64,000 nucleotides of DNA from Xestospongia bergquistia. Lineage: Eukaryota; Porifera; Demospongiae; Haplosclerida; Petrosiidae. A program made the translations under genes and the position numbers. Where the stretch lies: positions 4,464,001-4,528,000 of the forward strand of contig OZ014424.1 of NCBI GenBank assembly GCA_963965975.1, written 5' to 3'. The notes beneath the pieces were generated by a model. That model made no database searches. It had not been told where the DNA came from and worked only from the letters and a program-made list of their open reading frames with translations. This document shows positions 13,701 to 25,700 of the stretch, piece after piece. The number at the start of each line of letters is the position of its first letter. The first letter of the stretch is position 1.

Positions 13701-16700
13701 CACCTTTAGATATCATTGAACTATATGTTCATTGAAGAACAAATTGTCAAGTTCGCATTTAATTTGCTATGAACTATGTTTGAATATTTTGATTTGTTTA
13801 AAAAGAAATTTAACCTTTTTGAGAAAACTTTAGTTTTTTGCTTTTTGCTTTAAAGTTTTAATTTGTAAGTTCTTTTCTTTCAACCTGACATTAATTATGA
13901 CTCAGTCTGGTGCTACCTGTCCTCCTGGACTCTCCCTACAACAATATAACAACATTGATCATGGACTGTGTGGACGACCTAGTTCTTCCTCTTCAGGTGG
14001 TTGTAGTTCAACTACATTTTCCACTCTTGGTCTTAACTACTACAAAATGTGTGGACAAGTTAGAGGTTATCAATACGCTAGTACTGATGCTTTCCACAGT
14101 CTTAGTAAAGGTATTGACAGTTATTATGTTGATGGCATTTCTATTACTTATGGACAAAACCCTTGTACACACATCTGGACATATGCTTGTGGAGTCAGAG
14201 AAGATAATGTTGGTACAGCTGGCTGTCCATGTAATACAGATTACTATGGTGGAAGAAATCTAATATTATCTTTTGTTGGTAATCATTATTATTGTGAGTC
14301 TGGTCTTGATCCTGGTAAGCAAGGGATACAAGTTCTCTATTCTAATGATACTCTGTGGGATGGTAAGAACTGTGATCGTCATGAAGCTTCCTGTTGTACT
14401 AACTCGAAGATGCCTTGGTTCTATCGAGTACTTGATGATATGACTCAAGATGATATTGAACTGAGGGTGTGTAGTGATCAAAGTGTTCATGATGAAGACA
14501 CACCTTTAGATATCATTGAACTATATGTTCGTTGAATAGCAATTTTTAAAAGTTTACAATTAAATTGTGTGAAAATATTGATTTACTTTAAAGGTTTTCT
14601 TAGTTTCGATATCTATATTTAAATGTTTTGGTTCATTTGAGCAAGATAAAAATTGTATATCTTTAGAACTCCAACGTACTAATGTTACAGTAAAGAGCTT
14701 TAATGATTGGTAAGTTGGCAGAAGCTGTGGAGTGGGCACAAAATATAAGAACTAAGAGCCGTCAAGGCTAAAACTTCACACCCTTTGCTGTTATAGCACT
14801 TGTCTTGGTTTTTGTGCCTAATGTCAGGAAAGTATGACACACTGGAGTAGCCATTCCAGGGAAAGGTAACAGTAGAGTTATTCAACCAACTAGAAGATAA
14901 CAAGATTATAGTTGCAAAATTGTCCTGAGATTGTTTTGGTGGCAATGTTGTAAGGGACCGAACAACTGCTAATTTTCAATACTGGAGAGTTAGCAGAAGC
15001 TTTCGAACTGCTCAAAGATGTTTTCTTTATAGTTACAGCTAGAACTCAGAAACTTGATCAATTATGCTCAATTCAAAGTGCTTGTAGCAGAATCAGTGAT
15101 ATTATTCGTTCATTGCTACATGTGTCAGCAGTTATTGTACGTGAGTTAATTACATTTGGTGCTCTCATACAACGATACATTAAAATTGTGAAGTGGACAT
15201 ACCTCAGAATGCATCAATACATCACTTATATAATTAAGCGATTTAGATAGTTGGTGAATATCCACCTATCCTATTATGTAGAGATGACTCAATTGCCATC
15301 CCTACTATCTTGCTTGTTTTTTTTGTATTGGACTGATATTAACCATCCCTACATTTAATTCATTTTAAAAAATGATTTTTTATTTATTTATTTGTATATA
15401 TATACCAAGTTGTATAAAACAATCTGGACAGCCTGGTACACTACATGTGCCAGAAGGAAAAACTAAATGAATATTATAACATTTTACAAATCCATACCAC
15501 TAAGGTTTACAGAGAGTAGAGGAGGTATTATAAGATATAGGGTGGGGTTATAGCAACTTATATTCTCTTTCCAACCTCTCCTTGAGCTAAGCTAACTAAA
15601 CCAGATATCTGATGACATACATGCAATATTATCAATAAACATAAAAATGATATAACTCCAGGAGTATAATATTTATTTCAAGAGTCCTCTTGAAGTTATC
15701 AAGCATATAAGATAGTTAACTGTATTATTTGTAGTAAATCTCTTAGACTGGGATCTGTTATCTTGTTCATAAGTCAGCTATATGATGTCACAATGCTAAA
15801 AACATTTAATTAATTTATTAGGCATTCTTTTCAAGTGGTAAGGTCAGATATACTCTAAAAGTAGTAAAGACTATAAAGGAGGTGAGATTTCCTAGTACTT
15901 TGATATACAAGGAAGTTTATTAAGAGAGAAAATTTAAAAGTTCAACTTTGAAACTCTTTGAAGTAGATTATAAAGATATTAACTACAAACATATGATTAT
16001 TTCTGTTAGTCCACACACTTCCACATTTTGTCTACGAGAAACGTGGTAGATCAAAAAGTCATCTTATTGGAAATTCCTAAAGTTTACATACTAAGAAGTC
16101 ATTCGTGTTCCCAGGAACGTAAGTAACAGAAGAGGAAGTATTATGAATTACATAAGGAAAACACAAACTTATCAATTGACCAATAAGAAAGACAACCAAC
16201 CAAACTAATCTATTTCAACTGACATGAGTCATAGTCTCTGTGGGATGGTAAGAGCTCCAATAGTTGTGAAGCTTCCTGTTTTACTAACTTTAAGATGCCT
16301 TTGTTCTATTGAGCACTTCTTGACAATATGATGTAAAATGATATTGAACTGAGGGTATGTAATAGGATTGACTTATAATGAAGAGATAAGTAGTATTGCT
16401 TTAGATCACATACTATATAGTGCAACCAACTAATTAACTTGCTTCTACCATGAGCACTATAATCATGAATGTGACTTATTGTAATGTGGATAGCTAAAAC
16501 ATGAAAGAGAGAAGGTGTTACAAACAGTGAATTAGAGAAGTTGAGAGGGGTTCATTTACTCCAGTGGTACTCTCAGCAACTGGTGGCATGGGAAGAATAA
16601 TTCAAGTATATAAGATTAGACTCCTTATTGCAGCCAAAAAATAGTCTTGTATGTTTCCTACCTGGTAGACGTTCGTCTGAGTGCAAGACTAGTCAAAAAA

Positions 16701-19700
16701 AGGTAAACCTTATAGTAACAAGATAACATGGGTAAGATGTTTAATTAGTTTCTCATTACTTCACTTTGATAATATGTTTGTGTCTGTTATTTCATTGGTA
16801 ACTTGCTTACAATAGTTATAGAATTACTTGTGTCAGCCATATTCATTGCTCTCAAAGTCACATACAACAATATATTAAAACAATCAAAACAAACATAACC
16901 CATTTGTTACATACACACAAGACACATGGTCCAAAATGATTATAAGACTGCCTGGCACACTGTGTGTGCATGCTAGGTGAAAAATAACTGATTTTTTATA
17001 AGGTTAGTTAGTTAATTTTTTTATACTCTTAGTCATTGTTAATTTCTGTGTTCTTTATATCTAATAATCTAACTGACAATGAAGGTGCTAGATTATGTCA
17101 ACTCATAACCAAATCAGACAGTTTAAACATCTCTGCTAAAAATCTTGACCAGTACTATATGGTAAATGGTATTGTTGATCAAGTGAAGATACCTTTCACT
17201 TATCATTTTATTCGTAGTCTTGTAGCACCATAAAATCTACAACTAAATCATACAAGGAGCTATTTAAACTAACAACTACACATCACAATCCACTAATTTA
17301 AATGTCACAGTTACAGCAAGAAGGGAAATATAAAGAAAGCAAGCAAGTGAAGCAACAGCAAAAATTTGAATCAAATTCTCAAGGAGGTCAAGGAAACTTA
17401 TTGAACACTATGATAGCTAATGTTTAAATTTAGATTTTGAAATAACTTTCTTTGAACCTCTCTCTTTGAAACATGACTTATCAGTTCATCATATTACTCA
17501 TTTCCCATAAACTCTACAATTGATGTGGAGATAACACAATATTCAAGACAAACTAAACTGTAACCTCTTCATTCAAAGGTACGGATGTTCACATAATTAT
17601 CAATAAGAGGTCACTTATCTCCCATCAACTTAAAGTAACAGGAAAAGAGGCTTTAGAGTTGATGAGACAAGAGTATAAAAGAGATACAACAACTCACTAA
17701 ACAGATAAATAAGAAGGCAAGTAATAAAACTAGTCTCTTCAATCATCATGACTTATAACATCCTCCTCCTGTGCGTAGTAGTAGTTCTGTTATATTCTAC
17801 TACTGTCATTAATACTGTCAATGGAAACTGTCCTCAAGGTAGTACATTTAAATATATCATTTCCCTCTAGTCATTATTACCTTATAGACTGTCCTCTACC
17901 TAGAAGCTGTAAGGATTGGTATGATTTGGGTATTAGGAAGAACTGTCATTATCCAATATATCCTGATGGAAAGACTCAACATTTGGTAACTATTGTATGC
18001 AACTCTACTAACAACATATATAGTAATCTATTACAACTCAATAATATGTCTACATATCACACATTTAGGTCTACTGTGATATGAAGGGTACACATTGTGA
18101 TGGGAAAGGTGGTTGGACTAGAGTGGCTTATCTTAATATGACTGAGTCTGGTGCTACCTGTCCTCCTGGACTCAATCTACAACAATATAACAACATTGAT
18201 CATGGACTGTGTGGTCGACCTAGTTCTTCCTCTTCAGCTGGTTGTAGTTCAACTAATTTTTCCACTTTTGGTCTTAACTACTTCAAAGTGTGTGGAAAAG
18301 TTAGAGGATATCAATATAGGAGTCCTAATGCATTTTATAAATTAAGTAAAGGTATAGACAGTTATTATGTTGATGGTGTTTCCATTACTTATGGACAAAA
18401 CCCTCGTATACACATCTGGACATATGCTTGTGGATTAAGAGAAGATCATAATAATGTAGCTGGCTGTCCATGTAATAAAGGTTACCATGGTGGTAGAAAC
18501 GTAGCTTCACCTTTTATCAACAATCATTACTACTGTGAATCTGGTCTTGATCCTGGTAAGAATAATGAAAGAGTTCTTTATGTTAATGATACTTTGTGGG
18601 ATGGTAAGAACTGTGACAGTCACGAAGCTTCCTGTTGTACTAACTCTAAGATGCCTTGGTTCTATCGAGTACTTGATGATATGACTCAAGAGGATATTGA
18701 ACTGAGGGTGTGTGGTGATCAAAGTGTTCATGATGAAGACACACCTTTAGATATCATTGAACTATATGTTCGTTGAATAACAAGTTTTAAAAGTTTACAT
18801 TTAAATTGTTATTGTGTGAAAATATTAATTTAGCTTAAATTTGCTTTTGATTTTAAAGATTTTTTTTCTTAGTTCTATATCTATATTTTAATGTTTTGGT
18901 TCATTTGAACAAGATGAAAATTGTAAAATACATCTCTTTAACTCAAAGGTACTAATGTTACAGTAAATAATTAGATTTTTAATGATTGGTATATGACAAT
19001 ATAGATAATATGAAGACACCTTTCACTTATCAACTTATTTACAGTCTTGTAGTATATATATATATATATATAGTTAAATAGTACATGAAGCAATTTGAGC
19101 TAGCAACTAAGCATCACAACTCACTACTTGTCAATTTAAGGAGGTTGAATGTTACAATCCTTTCCATACACTCTACATCTGGTATAAGAGATGACAAGAA
19201 ACACTAAAAACTAGCCTCTTTATTCAAAGAAAAAGACACTCACATACTTATCAATAAGAGATACTTATCTCACATCAATTTCAACTAACAGAAGAGAAGA
19301 CTCAACAGAAATATAACCAAATTAAGAGAGACTTAGTTCTCTTTTCCTCTAGTTTAATAAAATGTTTAATACTACAACAAATATACCCAAACATAGAACA
19401 TAGACTGATATATGTATATATTATATTCAAAGTCTGAAGTGTCCTATCATATTATATTCAACTATTAATATTACAATCTTTATTTAAAAAGTAATAATAT
19501 GACAACGTGTCACAGACACCTTTCAGGTAGTAAGGACTACCTTAAAGGTAGATAAAGAGAGGAGTGGTAATAGTATATTGGTAGTATGTGAACTGATATT
19601 ATCTGCTTTGACTTTGAAATAACTTTTCCATGAACCTGTTTACAAGAAATGAATTATTAGTTCATCATGTCCCTCCTTTACACCTGATTTAAAAGATAAA

Positions 19701-22700
19701 ACATAGACCTAACAATGGAGTCTTTCTTTAGAGACAAAGATGCTCAGATACTTATCAAAAAAGAGGGATAATCTCTCACTGACTTAAACTAACAGGAGAG
19801 ATGGCTTCACAATATGATGGCAAGAGTATAAAAGAGACACAACCACTCACTCACTACTCAACAAGAAAAGGCAAGCAATAAAACAAGTTCCTTCAATCAT
19901 CATGAGTTATAACCTCCTCCTCCTGTGTGCAGTAGTAACTCTGCTCTATTCTACTACTCTCATTAATACTGTCAATGGAAACTGTCCTCAAGGTATTATA
20001 TTTAAATATATCACTTCTCTCTAGTCATTATTATTCTATAGAATGTCCTCTACCTAGAAACTGTAAAGATTGGTATGATTTGGGTATTAGGAAGAACTGT
20101 TACTATCCAATATATCCTGATGGAAACACTCAACATTTGGTAACAACTCTATACAACTCTACTAACAACATATATAGTAATCTAGTACAACTCAATAATA
20201 TGTCTACATATCGCACATTTAGGTCTACTGTGATATGAAGGGTACACACTGTGATGGGAAAGGTGGTTGGACTAGAGTGGCCTATCTTAATATGACTGAG
20301 TCTGGTGCTACCTGTCCTCCTGGACTTACTCAACACCAATATGACAACATTGATCATGGACTGTGTGGTCGACCAAATTCTTCTTCTATTGTAGCTGGTT
20401 GTAATTTAACCACATTTTCCACTCTTGGTATCAACTACTACAAAGTGTGTGGACAAGTTAGAGGATATCAGTATTTCAGTCCTAGTGCAGTTGCACCTCT
20501 TGGTAAAGGTATAGACAGTTATTATGTTGAAGGTGTTTCCATTACTTATGGACAAAACCCTCGTAACCACATCTGGACATATGCTTGTGGATTAACAGAA
20601 GATAGAGTTGATGTTCATGCCTGTCCATGTAATACAGGTTACTCTGGTGGTATAAATGTAGCATCATCTTTTGTTGGTAATCATTACTACTGTGAGTCTG
20701 GTCTTGATCCTGGTAAGTTGGATGAACAAAACTGTATCCTAATGATCCTCTGTGGGATGGTAAGAACTGTGATAGTCATGAAGCTTCCTGTTGTACTAAC
20801 TCTAAGATGCCTTGGTTCTATCGAATACTTGATGATATGACTCAAGATGATATTGAACTGAGGGTGTGTGGTGATGAAGCTAGTTCCAATGAAGACACAC
20901 CATTAGATATCATTGAATTATATGTTCGTTGAAGAGCAATATGAAAATGATTGAACATAAACAATACAATTTTTGTTTCTAGTTTTGTTTATGACGTTTT
21001 TTCTTTTTCTATTTTAGTGTTTATTTTTTGTATTGAAGTCATTTTAGTCTTAAATATACAATATCAAGAAAAATGATGTATGAAAAAACTGTGTAGCTTG
21101 TTGCCTATTCAAATCAAAGAGCCTGGAAAGGCTTCTCTGAGAAATCTCTACACACTTTTGCACTGATAGTCCATGCATACAGCAACTAAGCATCATAGTG
21201 TAATAGGTTGATTGCGGTGTCCATTTTTTCCTGGCCCATCTTAGGACTACTGTGGATAATGATAATGATACATTAGTAATAGTAATATAATACAAGACTA
21301 TAATTGTAAAATAATCCTATAATTGTTTTGGAAGATACCGAATTCAATGTGAAACACTGACTAGAGTTAGAAAAGTTAGCAGCAGTGTCAGTGGAAGACT
21401 AGTAGCTATAGAATGATTGAAATATGGAAGAGCAAGCTAGTGAGAATTTTTAAGTATTGCCAGGTTATTAGGTTTAAATTTAAAACACACTTTTTCATGA
21501 ACTGATTGGTTAATGGAGAAACTAATTAGCTGCTGGTCATTTCTACAGTATTTGTGTATTAGGTAATGCAGAGTCAGAATTTTGGGTAGCAAGGTTGAAA
21601 TTTAATAGAGAAAGTGTTTATTGGAACTGATATCATGATCATTGACTAAACATAACTTCCATTAATCACTCTATAGAAATATGACTTATCACTTCATTAT
21701 ACTCCTTTCCTATACAATCTAAATCTGATGTAAGATATAACAGAGCATTCAAGACAAACTAAATTGTAACCTCTTCATTCAGAGGCACAGACATTCATAT
21801 ACTTATCAATAAGAGGTCACTTGTCTTAACTTAAACTAACAGAAGAGGAGGGTTCACAGAAACACAACCAAATTAAGAGAAACTGTCTACTAAAGAAGAT
21901 AGCTGACCTAATTGTTAAAACTGCTGAGTAATTCTCTTTCTCTCCAGTTTTGTAGTGTCTAATATTACAACAGATATACCCAAACATAGAACATACATTG
22001 CTATATACATATATGTTTAAGTATTAATATTACAATCTTTCTTTAAAAAGTAGTAATATGACAACATGTCACAAGCACCTTTGAAGTAGTAAGAGGTTTG
22101 GATTTGATAAAAGAGGAGTGGTAATAACATATAGATAATACTTGAGCTGATAATATCAGGTTGTCTTTTTTTGGAATAACTGTGAATTAATAATTGATCA
22201 GGACACTGCTTTCCCTATGCCATATAACTGGCTTAACAGATAAACTAAACAATGGTCTCTTTCTTTCAAGGCACAGATGCTCAGATTCTTATCAAAAAAG
22301 GGCTGTTGTTTCCCAACAACTAAAACTAACAGGAAAGGAGGCTACATAGATGATGACAAAAGTATAAAAGAGACACAACAACTAACTGACTGACTAACAA
22401 GAAAGATAAGTAACAAAACAAGTCTCTTCAATCATCATGAGTTATAATATCCTCCTCCTGTGTGTAGTAGTAGCTCTGTTCTACTCTACTACTCTCATTA
22501 ATACTGTCAATGGAAACTGTCCTCAAGGTATCACATTTAAATATATCATTTCCCTCTAGTCATTCTTATCTTGTAGACTGTCTACCTCGATGTTGTAAAG
22601 ATTGGTATGATTTGGGTATTAGAAAGAGCTGTTATTATCCAATATATCCTGATGGAAACACTCAACAATTGGTAACTACTCTATACAATTCTACTAACAA

Positions 22701-25700
22701 CATATATAGTAATCTATTACAACTCAATAATATGTCTACATATCACACATTTAGGTCTACTGTGATATGAAGGGTATACACTGTGATGGGAAAGGTGGTT
22801 GGACCAGAGTGGCTTATCTTAATATGACTGAGTCTGGTGCTACCTGTCCTCCTGGACTCTCACTACAATTATATAACAACATTGATTATGGACTATGTGG
22901 ACGACCTAGTTCTCCCTCTTCAGCTGGTTGTACTTCAACTAATTTTTCCACTCTTGGTCTCAAATACTACAAAGTGTGTGGACAAGTTAGAGGATATCAA
23001 TATGGGAGTCCTGATGCATTTCAACCATTACATTTTGGTGAAGATATAGATAGTTATTATGTTGATGGTGTTTCTATTACTTATGGTCAAAATCCTCGTA
23101 CACACATCTGGACATATGCTTGCGGATTAATAGGTTATAATAATGCTCATGGCTGTCCATGTAATACAGGTTACTACGGTGGTAGAAAAGTAGCTTCACC
23201 TTTTATCAACAATCATTACTATTGTGAATCTGGTCTTGATCTTGGTAAGAATTATGAAAGAGTTCTTTATGTTAATGATACTTTGTGGGATGGCAAGAAC
23301 TGTAATAGTCATGAAGCTTCCTGTTGTACTAACTCTAAGATGCCTTGGTTCTATAGAGTACTTGATGATATCACTCATGATGACATTGAACTGAAGGTGT
23401 GTAGTGATCAAAGTGTTCATGATGAAGACGAACCTTTAGATATCATTGAACTATATGTTCATTGAAGAGCAAGTTGTATAAAGTTTACAATTAAATTGAT
23501 ATTGATAATTGTGTGAAAATATTGATTTACTTTAAAGGTTTTCTTAGTTTCCATATCTATATTTAAATATTTTGATTCATTTTATCAAGATCAAAATTGT
23601 AAAAATATATATCTTTATAACTCCAAGGTACTAATGTTACAGTAAAGAGCTTTAATGATTGGAGAAGCTGTGGAGTGGGCACAAAATATTAGAACTAAGA
23701 GAGCCATGAAGGCTAAAACTTCACACCCTTTGCTGTTATAGTTTAGATAGTTGGTGAATATCCACCTATCCTATTATGTAGGGATGATGCAATTGCCATC
23801 CCTACATTGTACATACCAAGTGGCACGCTACATGTGCCAGAAAGAAAAACTAAATGAATATTATAACAATTTACAAATCCATACCACTAAGGTTTACAGA
23901 GAGTAGAGGAGGTATTATAAGATATAGGATGGGGTTATAGCAACTTCTTTTCTCTTTACAACCTCTCCTTGAGCTAAATCAGATATCTGATGACATACAT
24001 GCAATGTTATCAATAAACATAAGAATGATATAACACCAAGAGTATAATATTTTATTTCAAGAGTCCTCTTGAAGTTATCAAAGCATATAAAATAGTGAAT
24101 TGTATTATTTGTAGTAAATCTCTTAGACTGGGATCTGCTATCTTGCTCATAAGTCAGCTATATGATGTCACAATGCTAAAAACAATTAATTTATTATGTG
24201 TTCTTTTTTAAAGATATCAGTGGTAAGGTCAGATATACTCTAAAAGTAGTAAAGACTATAAAGGAGGTGAGATTTCCTAGTACTTTGATATACAAAAAAG
24301 TTTATTAAGAGAGAAAATTTAAAAGTTCAACTTTGAAACTCTTTGAAGTAGATTATGGAGATATTAACTACAAACAATGATTATTTCTGTTAGTCCACAC
24401 ACTTCCACATTTTGTCTACGAGAAACGTGGTAGATCAAAAAGTCATCTTATTGGAAATTCCTAAAGTTTACATACTAAGAAGTCACTCATGTCCCAGGAA
24501 TGTAAGTAACAGAAGAGGAAGTATTATGAATTACATAAGGAAAACACAAAAACTCATCGACTGACTAACAAGAAAGACACCCAACCAAACTAATCTATTT
24601 CAACTGACACGAGTCATAGTCTCTGTGGGATGGTAAGAGCTCCGATAGTTGTGAAGCTTCCTGTTTTACTAACTTTAAGATGCCTTTGTTCTATTGAGCA
24701 CTTCTTGACAATATGATGTAAGATGATATTGAACTGAGGGTATATAATAGGATTGACTTATAATGAAGAGATAGGTAGTATTGCTTTAGATCACATACTA
24801 TACAGTGCAACCAACTAATTAACTTGCTTCTACCATGAGCACTATAATCATGAATGTGACTTATTGTAATGTGGATAGCTAATAGCTAAAACATGAAAGA
24901 GAGAAGGTGTTACAAACAGTGAATTAGAGAAGTTAAGAGGGGTTCATTTACTCCAGTGGTACTCTCAGCAACTGGTGGCATGGGAAGAATAATTCAAGTA
25001 TAAAAGATTAGACTCCTTATTGCAGCCAAAAAACAGTCTTGTACATAGATGTTTCCTACCTGGTAGACGTTCGTCTGAGTGCAAGACTAGTCAAAAAAAG
25101 GTAAACCTTATAGTAACAAAATAACATGGGTAAGATGTTTAATTAGTTTCTCATTACTTCACTTTGATATTATGTTTGTGTCTGTTATTTCATTGGTAAC
25201 TTGCTTACAATAGTTATAGCATTACTTGTGTCAGCCATATTCATTGCTCTCAAAGTCACATCAATATATTAAAACAATCAAAACAAACAACCCATTTGTT
25301 ACATACACACAAGACACATAGTCCAAAATAATTATAAGACTGCCTGGCACAATGTGTGTGCATGCTAGGTGAAAAATAACTGATTTTTTTGTAAGGTTAG
25401 TTAGTTAACTTTTTTATACTCTTTGACTATTGTTAATTTCTGTGTTCTTTATATCTAATAATCTAACTGACAATGAAGGTGCTAGATTATGTCAACTCAT
25501 AACCAAATCAGACAGTTTAAACATCTCTGCTAAAAATCTTGACCAGTACTATATGGTAAATGGTATTGTTGATCAAGTGAAGATACCTTTCACTTATCAT
25601 TTTATTCGTAGTCTTGTAGCACCATAAAATTTACAACTAAATCATACAAGGAGCTATTTAAACTAACAACTACACATCACAATCCACTAATTTAAATGTC

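Larger units (their letters stand above)
15241..19158. repeat. Segmental duplication, unit 1
   Basis: Matches 23742-27538 almost base for base over long stretches, with small indels. It contains a degraded array fragment, a 65-codon open frame, a promoter and array copy 4. Flanking 3'-UTR sequence of copy 3 (14536-14807) also matches that of copy 6 (23466-23741), so the exchange probably extended into the upstream exon 3. Confidence 0.9.
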
